From contig NC_080053.1 in NCBI RefSeq assembly GCF_026212465.1, forward strand, positions 6,062,156 through 6,126,155: a DNA stretch of 64,000 nt, in the 5' to 3' direction. The notes under the pieces were generated by a model, which was given only the letters and a program-made list of their open reading frames with translations, searched no databases and was not told the DNA's origin. This stretch comes from Amaranthus tricolor (taxonomy: Eukaryota > Streptophyta > Magnoliopsida > Caryophyllales > Amaranthaceae). Of the stretch, positions 1 through 13,244 are shown piece by piece; position 1 is the first letter of the stretch, and the number at the start of each line of letters is the position of its first letter. The translations under genes and the position numbers were made by a program.

Positions 1-850
1 CGGAGTTGAATTAAGGCATTTTATTAAAAAAAATTCTTTCTTATTTTTTTTGTTTGTTCACTTTATTTAAATTACTCTCTCTTAATATGCAAAAGCCAAA
101 GTGAACAAACAAAAAAGAACAGAATGATTTTTTTTTTAAAGAATACGTAAATTCATAAAAAAACAATTTTCATTCAACTTCAAATAAAAATATCATACTT
201 TTTTTTAAATAATTATTATAACTCATTATACATAGATTTGCACATTCAGAATTTCAAATGTTCGAATGCATTTTGTGTACAATATTTTAGATTAGGTCAA
301 TTATGAGTCATGTGTGTATTTATTACTTAAATATCTCATCAATCTGATTATTATATTTAAATAGTCCTTAAACAATACTTTATTTATGTGCTAGATAGGT
401 TTAGCTTACATTGTATTGAACTGTCAATGATTTCAACCATTAATTAAAATTGTTTTCTTAATCTAATTTTTTTTCATGATTAATTTTTGTGATAATTAAT
501 GTATCAAACTTGATCAACTACGAACCTATGACTATCTAATTGATTGATTATACTTGGTAAAATCTTAAAATAAATAAATCAGCATAACATAAACACTTTA
601 ATATGTCTATTAATCTTAAAATATAAAAATTTGTTTAATATACACTTGAATATTAGGACAAATCGGAATTCGAGTTAGACTCAGATGTCGATTCAGGTCG
701 AATCGAAATACAATCATAGTCGAATTCTAGACGAATTACCGAATTTGATTGGACTCCTATATATATAATCCGACCCGAAAGCGGTACATTTTTCCTCAAA
801 TTCTATAAACTACACTAGCAAGTAAAATAGATTGTATAATGGTAAGACCG
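1..850. other. AT-rich intergenic DNA
   Basis: I see no gene, RNA or transposon boundary here. The stretch is strongly AT-rich. Around 660-780 there is a short GA/TCG-rich patch with several GAATTCGA/TCGAAT-like words, which may be a decayed repeat. It lies downstream of the 3' end of the cyclophilin gene. Confidence 0.5.
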
Positions 851-1269
851 TTAGGATGTGTTTGGTAAGAGAGATTAATGTTGGAGATTAGGATTTTAGG
901 ATAGGACTATAGAAAGTTCCTTATTTGTTTGAGGGGAATGAAAATTGGCAAAGATTGCAAAATAGATATAAGTTGAGACATTGGGAAGAGGAAAGTCCCT
1001 AAAAAAAATCTTGGGGGAAGGGTGTAATTTGTTGACACTTGAATAATTTACAAAAATACATTTTTACCCAAAAAACGTAAAGAATTATTAAGATAACTTT
1101 GTAAATAAAAAAATTTTATCTAATTTTTTATCTATTTTTATTATTTGCTAAATAAGAACATGATTTCATTTATTATCAAAATCTCAAATTAAATCTCATC
1201 CCAAAGTCTTATTTTAAACCTCAACTGTAATCTCCTAAATTTCATTCCCACATGCCAAACACAACCTAA
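851..1269. mobile_element. Small inverted-repeat element (MITE-like)
   Basis: The left end reads TTAGGATGTGTTTGG. The right end, reverse-complemented, reads TTAGGTTGTGTTTGG, so the ends are 15-bp inverted repeats with one mismatch. The 419-bp interior is AT-rich and non-coding. The G-TGTGTTTGG terminus resembles plant PIF/Harbinger or hAT MITEs, but no clear target-site duplication is visible, so the superfamily is open. It lies just beyond the 3' UTR of the cyclophilin gene. Confidence 0.55.
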
Positions 1270-1551
1270 GAGTACATTTATAGTTCAAATATAAAATTTC
1301 ATATAATTATAATTAAAACATGCAGAAACTAATGTCATAACTACAAGTCTGCGACCGAATCCATGTAATTATATTATCAGACATCGACTCAACAAACAAG
1401 AACAACTACACAAATAGCTTAACTCCAAATTATTCATCCAAAAAGAGTAATCACCGATTCGCATATGGCCACAAACTCATCCAAGCAACCATCACAAGTG
1501 CGGGAATTGATGCACAGCATCTTGAAAGCTATTTTTCTATCTTGGGTTGGC

Positions 1552-4500
1552 CTAAGCAGAACCATCCCTGTAAGACACCAACCCTTTTTTCCCAGGTAGA
1601 CTACCAGAAGACGACCTCGACCTAGACCTATCCTTGCTAGCTCTCTTTGGAGGTGGGGAGCCCCTAGAGGATCCTGAGACAGATGCACTCCTGCTTCGGC
1701 TTCGACTATTTGACAATTGCTTCTCGGCGCGAGGAGATGCGCGATATCTGGGTGGATCACTATTAGTACGACTACGAGCAGGACTCCGGGTATAACGACG
1801 ACGACGACGATAGGGAGGGCTTCGTGAGACACTAGGACTCCTTGTCCTGCTTCTTCTTCTTCTATATCTGTAACAAAAACAATCGCATCATGACTTCGTT
1901 AAACAGCCAAAGGTAGAATTTTAAATATTACTAGCAATATCTCAAATCTGGTTCAGTATCTTGTATGATCCAATAGGCTGCATTAGGCTGTGTTTGAAGG
2001 GATCTGATTCTGACCCCTAACTTAGTGTGCAGGGTAAGCTACTGACCCAATGCTAACATAATGCAGCATGCAGAACAGCAATGCCAGGATTTGAATATCA
2101 AACAGCTCTAGATATGTAGACCAAATAAAGAAAACTCTTGCAAGCATAGCTTCAGTGTACCACCAGGGCCCAGAAGGGGACCAGAAAATGTAAACAAACA
2201 AACGACAAGAAAACTGAAATTTTTTTCAGCACATAAATAAATGTATAAATGCTTTGGCATTAGGTAGGTGACACCATGGAAGTTATTTCCACTCCCCCAA
2301 CCCCAAAGTAGGGAACATCAAGTACGCTCAGCAAACATCCTAGCACTAACATCAGGGTATGTTTAACAGAAGTCTGATCCAATCACATAAATCATGTAGC
2401 TCACTATTCCAAAAATCCTAGCAGGATTTATATTCAAAAAGGAAAGCATAGTAGTTTTTAAATTCTACCAAACCAATATTACTTGCATCGTGAAATTGTG
2501 AATAAAAACACATTTAATCCGGGCAAAGGAAGTCTCAAGATATCATCCAATATTTGGTGATATGATGACCATGTCACCATCATAACACATCAATGTGACA
2601 GTTACAGCACTCGAATGCATATTTTTGCACTTTTCATGAAAAGCTAATCCCTTTTCACACGTCAGATTTAGGGGGTGTTTGGAAAAATAACTTGTTGGGC
2701 AATTTTAACTTATATTTGATACGTATAGAGGGTTAGGTGGTCAAACCATCCAATGCTAATGTTTGGTAATTTAGCCCGTTGAAACAGTTTATTATTATGA
2801 ATAAGTTATTTCTAAACAAGCTGCTCATGGCAGCATGTTCAAAATCAGTAGGTCAACAAGTTAATAAAATCAACAAGTCAAATCAGCCACTGTAATCAAC
2901 TATTAGGCGTTTACACTAGTGCAATTTCAAAAGAAGACTCCATTTAATATTTCTTCAATTTGGATTAGCATCTTGCAGAAAAAACACCACTAAGCTCTCA
3001 TAGCATGCCACAAATGAACCCGTAACCACTAAATGATAGCAGGTTAAACCTTAATGAATGGTCGATATACAATGATGCGACCTTGTTTTGGAACTATGGT
3101 CGGGAATAATAGGGATCACTGAAAAATCCCCAGAAAGCAGGATTTTGTGATTATAAAATCATCAACCATCTAAACGAGATTGATTAGAAAAGAATTTATC
3201 AAGAATCAGACATCATTTCAAATTAAAAAATAAATCCAACTTAGTAAAAATACCAAGGTAACATAAAAAAAACCACTACCTTATAGGGGATCTTCTTGGG
3301 CTTCGGTACCTTGGAGAACGGTCGGAATATCTCCTGTAACTAGAAAAATCTTAAATGTAAACAAGTGTGTAATAATGAATTACAATAATAAAAAGGTCAC
3401 AAATTTCCAGAGACATAGAAAGAATAACCTGTCACGACCACCATACCGATAATGGTCAGGCGAAGGGGTCCTATATTTTCGGGCATAAGAGAACCTGTCA
3501 CTGAAACCCCTACCTCTACGCATACGTTTGGGTGACCCATCAGGTGAAGCACTTGACATACTTCTATGGCGAATGGATGGACTTCTAGAGTAGCTTCGAC
3601 GATACCTTCTCCTTGGAGACCTTACTGGACTACGAACCCTGCCAGAGCTTCTACTTACGCTTCTATGTGAAGATCTTATGGGGCTCGGGCTTCTACGAGG
3701 ATGTACCGGGCTTGGACTGCTCCTGCCGAATCTCACTGGGCTTCTAACACTTTTTCGCGATGAGCCTCTTGCATAGCTTCCACTAAGACTTTTTCGAGGT
3801 GGGGAAGTGACAGGGCTTAAACTGTCATTTCTTCGAGGACGGGTTCTTCGTGGGCTTCTGCTCAAACTTCTAGCTGGACTTCTACTGAGGCTTCTAGGGG
3901 GGCTCCTGCTGATACTCCTCACAGGTCTTCTGCTGATACTCCTCATGGGGCTTCTGCTGATACTCCTAACAGGACTCCTGCTGACACTCCTTAAGGGACT
4001 TCTGCTAATACTCCGACTCTTTTGTACAGCTGGTGGGGGACTCTTAACACTAGGGCTTCTGCTTAAATTTCTTTGTGGGGTCAGATTCTGGCTTCTGCTG
4101 ATATTCCTGGGACTGATACTCATACTCTTACTCAAAACCCTTTTAGGACTTGCACTGCGGCTCCTGCTCATCAAAGTTCAGAAAAAATACCCACAAGAAT
4201 CGGTAATCATAAAGACAACAGAGGTGAGAGGAATGGGCTATAGACCTAGATTTTCCTGGATGGTCCTCCACCACATCAGACTGTCTGTCTTCACTTCTGC
4301 GAGATCTTGCATCTCTTTCATAGCCATTGCTTCGTGGGGCTCCATTTTCCTTGGGAAATCTAGATTCCTCATCTTCAAACATCACATAACCTTCACTCCT
4401 TTTGAGATTATTATCAACGGCAGCATCATCAACCCCAGGAGAATGGTTCTCAGCTACAAAATCCACACATATTTATTAGAGAAATCAAACATGCTTAATG

Positions 4501-7500
4501 ATAAACAATCCTAAAATGCCAATGCTGTATGACATGCCAGCTTCAAGCCAAGTACAAGTATTTTGTGCTAAATAAATTACATTAAAGAACTTGCAGAACT
4601 AGTATAAGCAAAAATCATCAAGCCAAAATCAAGAGAAGTATATATGGCATTCTAACTACATACAATTTATGCATAGCTTTTAGCCAAAAAACATATAGGA
4701 AAAATCTCGTAAAAAAAACTCGAGAAAAATTTAGTCAATCACAAACAGAAGACTAGACGCAAACGGAATAGCTGTCAAGTTAATGTGTCCATGCATAGCT
4801 TTTATCCTAAATACTCGCACGATAATTTCACTCTTCTCAAATGAGCCTCTTAAGATTCAAAAGCATTATTCTATTTATAGCATCAAACCTCTTTCTCTCT
4901 TTATTACTTTAAGTAATCTCCCCATTTAAAAAAGATTTGAAACTTCCCGTTTCAGTAGTTTCTGTTTGATGTTTAAATTTCACCTTATTCCATAAAAAGA
5001 TATTGATAGAACAAAAAAATGGTGAAAATCATTACTAACAAACAGGATCTATTATGTTGAATTATTGTAACAGAAGCGTGAGTTTTGTCAAGAAATCAGG
5101 GGTCGAACAAGCCAAAGGAAATTATTATGCATGCCAAACAAGTATCTACAACTAAAAAATCATACAAGAGAAAGAGATATGTGCTTCAGGAGCATTGAAT
5201 CTTATACAAATTCCATGGAAACAAAGAACAAGAAACTTGGATCTATTACATCAAGGGTCACCCATTATTTTCTAAAAGATGCTCTAGAATTTTTCTTGGG
5301 CATCCAATCAAATCCTTAAACAGGAATTATAATCTATTTTTTTCTACAGAACTAGATACAACTAAGTTATAAACACGTAAGTTATAATCTATTGTTTCTA
5401 CAGAAGTAGATACAACAGTCATTGATGTTAGAACAGTGCAGAACAAGGAATAATGTCTCGGTTAATCAAAAAGGTCAAAGCTAACACCAATTTCAGAGAC
5501 AGCAACAATCAATCTTTACTACGTTCTTTTTACCAGGCCTTGGGAGAATTAAGCTTGAATTGTAAAAATATACCATGGTTTTGCAGATCATCCTTGTCTT
5601 TTTTATCAAAATTCTTCACATTGGCATCGTCCTCAGAACTATCTTCAGTGCTCTCGCTATCACTGCTGCTGAGACTATCAGATGCCCTTTACAACACAAT
5701 TAAAATAGTCAACATCATAAATTCCCAATAGCAGAAGCAAATACGGTCAACGCAGTCCATCAAAGTTGTAGTCAAGAGTAAAGAAAACAGTTGCACAATA
5801 AAATTTAAATGCGACCCTGTTGTAATAATAATCTCCATTTTAAGCATTTCTTAAGCAAGGGATGACAAAAACTTTATCCACCCAATGCATGGAAAACACC
5901 CATCACAATTGAACATTGATGATCTCTATACGGCCAACATTGCCATAAAGATATGCAACCTATCACTCGATTAACTAAAATAAAACGTAATTCAAGGATG
6001 CATTTGCAGTATGTAAAAATTCCAACACCAAAATGCTTATGAAGTTACCTTACAACATCCTCTAGTTGGATCAATCAAATAAGAAACATACAAGCCAAAC
6101 AATCAAATAGAAGCACAAGTAGGAAGCAAAAGATGGAGGGTTTGATTCTCACCTAGCCCTCCCCCTTCTTAGCCTACCTTGTAATCAAAAAAGAAGATAT
6201 GACCTCACACAAGATTCAATTAAATTTCACAAATCTATACTCATTAGTCCGCATGAGTTACTACCAAAGGGTTTGGCACAAATATTAAGGAGTAGTTTAG
6301 TTGAGAGATTAAGACATAAAAAAATTTTGTATTGTGTGGATCGTATTAAAACAGAGAAAAATGTGATTGAGAATTAAAGAAAGTGGTGGGGACTATTTTC
6401 ATGAGGAATACAGCAAACTAAGTGCAAAAGAAAAAAATGGGAGTGTAGATAAATTGGGGGGGGGGGGAGATGTCAAAAGTAAATTGTGCATCACCTTCTT
6501 GACTTTCGTCTTGAACGCTTGTTATGCCCTCTATGTTTCTTATCGCGCCGCTTATCTCTGCGCTTCCCACGTTTGTATTTATCTCGTTTAGAAGACCTCT
6601 TACTCTTCTTACGCCTGTCATCACTAAAAGAGCTAACTTCTGAAGAAGATGCATCGGATTCCGAATCTGTATCAAGATCACTACTATCCGAATTACTATC
6701 AGAAGAATCATCTGATTCGGATGTATAGTATTTTCTCTTTCTTTTTCTTCTATCTCTTGAAGATTTCTTATGTTTTCCCTTTCTTCGTGTTTCATGACTA
6801 ACCAAATCAGCCTTTTTCGCCAACTTACCAAGTTTCTTCTTTTCTGCATGTCACAAAGAACTAAGCACAGCAGCAGAAAGAGTAAAGAAAATGTAAAATC
6901 AACATATACAAAACAACCCTCCTGGAAAATATAAATAAAGCACTAAGAGTGAAAGAAAAACCTCTCAAACATATCATAGATCAAGTAGTACTAACCACTT
7001 TCACTGAATTCACCACAGTTGCAAATCTTAACCGTGACTTTTGGTCTTCCATCTTCATCACCTACATCCTCAATTTTTTTCAAAACCTCAAGTCCATGCA
7101 CAAGCTTCCCTAGCACTATATTCTTTCTGCCAGAGGTAAAGGTGAAGTACTTAGACCTAGAATTCTAATGAATTCTAATGGAGTATAATTCTATAAATCT
7201 ACGATCACCCAGATCACAAATAGCACTTCATTGATGTAGCACAAGTCCAAAAAAATAAATTTTAGTACAAACACTCGAACTGCAACATCTGCAAGTATTT
7301 ACAATGAACTCAGCTACAGAGGTGGAAATCACCTGTCAAGATTTTGATCAGGCTTGAATATAATATTAAATACAGATCCACGAGTATCAAGGTCAGCTAC
7401 AGCCATAGATAAGAGACCAGGTTCATCATGCTTTAGCTTTGATGACTCTTCTGAAAAAATTACAGAACAGGAGCTATTCATTAAATAGTACTCAAGAAAA

Positions 7501-10500
7501 CCACAAATCCAGATCAAAGACAATTTTCACACTTTCGCATATTTAAATATGATGCATATGTACGCACATGCACAAATTCATGCATACAAAAATTCATGCA
7601 TACATGTGCACACACAAGCAATAAAAATCCATATCAATAAATTGACCAAAGTTAGACCTCCAGGGCCAAAAATTTTGTCACTTTTACAAAACCTGCGACA
7701 CCCATAGATTAATCTTAATACACATGGAGTAACCAATTGAAGTGGGATTGAGGTTCAGTATTATCAGGTACATCATCAGCCTTTGAAGCTACAACAGGTT
7801 GTTACAACAGGTAAAAGGAATTCAATTTATCTTCAATTTTAGGCCAAATATTAAGAAATGGCTTTGACATTATTTGTTGCTTGGATATGATGTTTCCTTT
7901 TCTACTCTTTTTGAAATCTAGAGCACAAGCTCTCATTATTTTATTTATAGTTTATAAATGCAAAACACTATACAAATGAATAATTTATATTGACTATTCG
8001 GAAAAAAAATTGTGAATGCGAAGTCAACCAACTTATCTAGAGAAAAAAAAAAAAAACAGTGTGCTTGGACTCTAGGGAACACATAAAGGTCTTCTTTCAG
8101 ATTACTGGACCTTTTAGTTAGAATTAGTTAAACGTGTCAAGTGTCAGCCCACTAACTCAATGGCTTTAGCAAGTTCCGACAACTATAAAATTATCAAAGC
8201 AAAGCACCCCAAGACTTCCAAATGGATGCTTAAAATAAAAGACTTGATTTAGGCAAAACATTATCTAAATTACCAGGGAACCTGTCACCATATATACTTT
8301 CCCCTGCTGAACCTGCAACATACACGAAAAGGGAGTGTTTTACACATGAGATAAAGAGCCAAAGCATCTAGTATATCTTAAACCAGAGACATCTCTTTCA
8401 ATAAGACTAGACACACAAACAAACAATAAACCAATAGCCATAATATTTAATCTCTTTTGATTAGACACAAAAAAATGCCTCGGTTGATTTGGACATATGA
8501 AAAAGGTAGAAGATTAGAACCATGAAGATTTCAAAGAGGACAAGTGAGTTTGAAGATGACTGGGATAGCAAGAGTAAGGATATGAGAGATTTAGAATTGA
8601 GATCTAGAGTTTTTATGCTAGAAATAGGAATGCATGAAGGGAAATTTATGTGGACAATCATCGAGATTCGAGACTAAATTACTAGTTCATGTGGCCGACC
8701 CCATTTCATTGGATTAAAGTTTTGTGGCCTTGTTTCTTCCTTCTTACTATATTCAGTTAAAATTTGCAAATTAGTCATTGCAAAAGAGAGATAGCTAATC
8801 CGTGCAAACAGTCTTCTTGCTAATGACAGATTCTTGGAATTATGATGAGATCCACTATGACGCATATAGGTCTAATCAGGCAACAGAATACAAGGCTTAA
8901 AATTACTATCAATACAAGGATACAGGCATGCAGGGTTCACAACAAAAAATTTTACAACTTAAAAAGCCTTTAATTTCTACAAGAGAAAACATAGACCCAG
9001 AGGTCCCAACAAATTTTATCTACTGTCATCATTTGAACGCTTCATCAGAATTTTCCAGAATCAGTCTCACAAAAACATGTTTATTTACTGTAATCATGGT
9101 ACAAAAGTGTCACGAATGGACATAAAACAAACCCTCTTGTCTGAGAAGATCACCACCCTGCACAACAGGCAAAAAGCATTGATCAATAAGAAGAAAAGAA
9201 CAAACTGTACACAATCAAGCAAATTAACTTTACTAAATCATGGTGGATGAATAACATAACAAGGACAACCTTAAAACTATATCATTAGAAAAGCAGGCGT
9301 GACCATCTGCCCTGTATCCTACAGCATAAACAATGATAGCCGACCAATGAAAGAAGAGGATAACTTCTAACTAGCGTCCCGATAGAAAACTTTTTTGGAA
9401 TAATAAAAATTCAACGAAATGTAAAATATAAATATATCTGAGAGAGAAGAAGCATGCCTGAGCCATGGAACCCTTCAATATTCGATGGAAGAAGGTACCC
9501 TTGTAGTGCAAAGGCTTCCTTAATTTGGGGCCAACTCCCTTCTCCCCTAGTAATTTGTTAAAAAAGTGCGGAAAGATTACACAGAGCTATATAACATCCA
9601 TAAAAAGTCAAAATATAGGATATAAAAATGTTGCATCACAGCTCTTATGCCAGTTTACAATAAGCAATATCACTGACTATGTGAGTGCCTATTTTATTTT
9701 ATGTAATAAAAATTAATGGTATGCATCTTCCAACCAAAACAGCTACTTAACTATTATCCCTACCCTCAATTGTTCACATAAAAAAATAGGAAGAAGTGGC
9801 AGTCACACCACTATGTAAGAGAGCCATTTGTGGGTAAAAAAGTCCTAAATCCTAAATCCATAAAAAATAGCCAATCACATAAAAGCATAATGAATTATAA
9901 CAGCAGTAAATACTTATCATGACAATTTAGAACTCAAATGGCCTCTAAGTTTCTAGTAATAGCTCAAAAAAGAAATGGCATAACCGTGAGGAGGCTAACC
10001 ATTTAATTTAAGGGTATACACACACAACAGAACAACAACAGCTGGTTGAATGAACTCCCAATATCCAGCAATAACTATCACATAAAAATAGTAAAACCAA
10101 AAAGCTTACTGCTATTTTGGTAGCATTAACACAAAACACAGCAGTAAAACAACCAGCCACAAAGTACAAAAAAGAAAACAGCATTAAGAGAAACAGTTTA
10201 AACAAAGCATTGCATGTGAAAATTTAACGCAAAATTCAGACTGATTTTGGGAAACCAAACAGGAGTCAGCATACAACACAAAGCAACCAGAAGATTGTCA
10301 TATCCTCAATATTCTGCAACAGTATTACCTGTACATAATGCACGAAAATTTTCCGCGGTCTTTGGAACCAAATCAAAAAAGAGCTGTCAGAACAAAAAAA
10401 ACCTAAATTATTAGCATCACCGAGTTTGAAGTTGAAATGTAAGGAAATATAGTGCAGTGAAACCAAATGTTTCATACGCTTATCAAATGTACTGAAAGAA

Positions 10501-10654
10501 AATAAAGTAGAGACACAGATCATGAAAGAGCAGATAAACCAGCTCAATCATTGTTCAGTTATGAAGTAAAAAGTACCTCAAAAACCATCCTTTCATACGG
10601 ATCTCCATCAATAGACACATCCAAGAAAATAAATGGGTTTTTCTTCTTCACCAT
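1552..10654 (-). CDS. CYP95: CYP95-type SR-rich cyclophilin (peptidyl-prolyl isomerase), 13 coding exons, 771 aa
   Basis: Nuclear multidomain cyclophilin of the plant CYP95/CYP63 group, which binds SR splicing factors. My coding exons on the minus strand are 10654-10577, 10383-10329, 9546-9458, 9157-9133, 8312-8274, 7450-7333, 7126-6996, 6843-6495, 5686-5574, 4453-4246, 4163-3429, 3339-3280 and 1867-1552. Their total, 2,316 nt, closes in one frame with a TAG stop. Residues 1-178 are the isomerase domain, beginning [19 protein letters not shown], with [10 protein letters not shown] and the substrate-loop QGGD. Residues 179-294 are Lys/Arg/Asp/Ser-rich. About 402-771 are RS repeats (SRSP, SISRSP) ending [13 protein letters not shown], a CYP95-like C-terminus. 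Compared with cyclophilin A, the catalytic Arg is kept in FHRI, but the Phe after it is Ser, the Trp is Asn (QNLD) and the His is Asn (RKN). Catalysis may therefore be weak (inference). Intron 3 is GC-AG. Confidence 0.95.
9158..9457 (-). other. GC-AG intron in the cyclophilin domain
   Basis: The exon coding [10 protein letters not shown] ends ...GCTCAG and is followed on the minus strand by GCATGC. The next exon starts GGTGGTGAT after TTGTGCAG. Only this joint restores the cyclophilin loop M-A-Q-G-G-D in frame, so the donor is AG|GC rather than AG|GT. GC-AG introns are a known minority class handled by the major spliceosome. Confidence 0.8.
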
Positions 10655-11340
10655 TTCACTTTTAGTGCCACAAAGACAAGCTAAATTGCGAGTTTTCTGT
10701 TGCAAAAAGATAAAACTATCAAAAATAGAAAATGCATGAAAGCAAAACCAATTAAGCTTTGCACTTTACAGCATCTATTGCATGCCATTGGGAAAAAGGG
10801 GGGAGAGGATGCAAGGGAAAAATAAATTTCATCTCAAAATATAAGGCTAATTATCAGGAAATTTTAGAGTCTTTAGGAAATTGTTCATCCGAATGTGCAT
10901 TTAAAATTCCATGTCACTGAACTATATTCAAGCAATCTTTAACTTGCATCCAATAATGTCCATAACCAAGCCTTCATAACCCAGCAAGAAGTCGATATTC
11001 TTCCTTTCTTCCCTTCAACCTACTCCATACATTATGGTCAGCCCCAGACGGCCCAAATGATCAAATAGAGAGACCATTCAGATTCCTAATTAAGAAAGCT
11101 CCCATTTGTCTACAAAGTAAGAAGTATGACTACATGTTCAGAACACCTTTCATGATTCAGCATACTGTTTGTCAAAAGATCATCTATCAACTTCCCCTAG
11201 GACCACATCTAACCTCGTCAAAGCTATACAAGAAAGCTCAATGAAGTAACACATTTTAAGCCTTTCCCAACCTGGTGTCTTCACAATAAATTTCATTCCC
11301 ATTAATCCACTCACAACAAGGAAAACAAAAGGACGCAAAC

Positions 11341-11540
11341 AAAGGGCATAGGATAGATCATAATTGTCACTCATCACTTAAGAAGCTACATTTCTCACAG
11401 CCTTACCTGCCATCAAACAAAATCCTCAAGAAAAATAGAGAAAGGGCATAGGATACATCATAATTGTCACTCATCACTTAAGAAGCTACATTTCTCACAA
11501 CCTTCCCTGCCATCAAACAAAATCCTCAAGAAAAATAGAG
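11341..11540. repeat. 100-bp tandem duplication
   Basis: Two head-to-tail units, 11341-11440 and 11441-11540, begin AAAGGGCATAGGATA and are nearly identical, with only a few substitutions. The high identity implies a recent local duplication inside the 5'-UTR intron. Confidence 0.9.
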
Positions 11541-12142
11541 AAAGCATATGAACATATCAAAGAGACTGACTAGATTGCAGAGGTTAGAATCTAGTATTGG
11601 CAATAAAAATCTACCTTGTCTTACATTAAATTAGCCCCTCCAGGCCCAAGGCTACACAACAAAAGGAGAATTATATACAAAAAGGAAGGTCAATTGTTTC
11701 AATCTAGAATCCCAAGAGAAACATAATTTAAACGATCAGTAACTTCCCCATTTAATTCACTCTCGGTGATAGAAGATAGTCCTAAACAAAAACTTAAGAA
11801 GGTGGAATGCAGTAATCAACCGTAAAATAAGAATATCACAGCTCTAAAAGACAACATAGGAGCTCCAAAAGACAACATAGGATGCTTTCAACTACTTGCA
11901 AAGTCAAAAGAGGAAACTGCCATGGGTACACTGCAAAAGAAAAAAATTCAGAATGCTATAGAGAATACACACATCAGTAGCAACATAAACCACAATTATG
12001 TATGAAAAGCAGTAACATGGTGATTCTAAGTTTTAATAATCTAGTTATTTCTTGCATAAACACCTTCCGCACAAAAGCCTAAACTCATAGCAAAGTTTCA
12101 TAGGATAAGGAAGCTATTCACTAAGGACGTTACAAGAACCAC

Positions 12143-12902
12143 TATTAGAGGAGTCTAACGAGAGCGGAAGCAAAGCCTAAAGATGCCAAGAATGTTTAAA
12201 AATCATGTCTTGAAGGTGCACCAATGAAACAAGGTCATTTGTAAGTATTAAGGTGATTTTAAGCATTAAAATCTAATGCAAACATTAACAACATGATTTA
12301 AGGTGGCTCACCATTAATTTGGCTACATCCACCATCCTAAACTAGTGTATTTATTATGTGTTTAAAGAATATAAAAGCTAAAAGCTCAATACAAGCTGAA
12401 AAAACTACATCAACTAAGTATAAATGTGAGCTAATGATATTGGAGTAGAGAATTACATGGTAAGAAGGGGATATGGGAGGCTCAAGCATTTAGCTTGGCC
12501 CTACACACGATGTAGTGCTCTACTTAAATAGTCAATGGTAGGGCTAGAAAATATTCAGAAAGCAACGCAACAGTAGGCAAACAGGGGCATCAGGATTAAG
12601 ATGTTCGTTTGAGCACTATATTAGTTTTGGTGCCCACTACCTTCAATGCTTGCTCTTCCATGTATACTCATGGTCACCCTTGCTTTCAAAGGCATCTTCC
12701 AGTTGTAGCTAATGTACTATTATCCTTGCTCATCAAGAATTAACCTCATAACAAAACACTCCAATCTTGTTCCTTGCACACAAAGCATAGAATGTACCAA
12801 ACTTGTTACACCATGTTTTAAGGTCCAAAATTCTTCTATACTTCAAATGTCATGTAACACCATGACCAAGACAATCAACACTCAAGTCACACTCTTTCAA
12901 CA
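12143..12902 (-). repeat. 3' LTR of the intronic element
   Basis: This copy matches 14850-15528 in the same order, including shared blocks around GAGCACTATA, CTTGCTCTTCCA, ATACTCATGGT and CATCTTCCAGTTGTAGC. It retains the outer TGTTGAAAG end on the minus strand, which the other copy lacks. The inner end is degraded: TATTAGAGG instead of TGCTAGAGG on the plus strand. Confidence 0.75.
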
Positions 12903-13244
12903 TCCACCTTGATTTGAGTCCACCCAAGTCAAACCAAAGAAAGATCAACAAAACAAAACAAAACCAACAACACTCCAAAGAACACTTAACCAAAGGTACT
13001 AAAGCATACTCACCAAACACATATGCATCAAGATAACCATATACAAATGTCCTAGAATAGCCCAATCGTTGTACACACAAAAAAATTTACAGTCTTGCAA
13101 AATCAACCAAAAACACCATGAACTTGAAACATAATTACCAAGTCATAACTCTTATCACAATTTTGCCCCAAAAAAAGACTTTATCCATTAGTCTTACTCT
13201 TAAAAAGCACGTTTTTGATAATCGAAAAAATAGAGAACTTTTGT

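Noticed and set aside
1434..1832. 132-codon minus-strand frame
   Set aside because: It is another frame of the last CYP95-like exon. The RS-rich frame ending in [13 protein letters not shown] joins in phase with the upstream exons; this one does not.
2669..2915. Possible MITE starting GGGGGTGTTTGGAAAAATAAC
   Set aside because: The left edge looks like a plant MITE end, but I found no inverted partner or target duplication.
3807..4514. Leu-rich plus-strand open frame of 235 codons
   Set aside because: It is the antisense of the RS-repeat exons of the CYP95-like gene; the repeats on the minus strand explain the long open frame.
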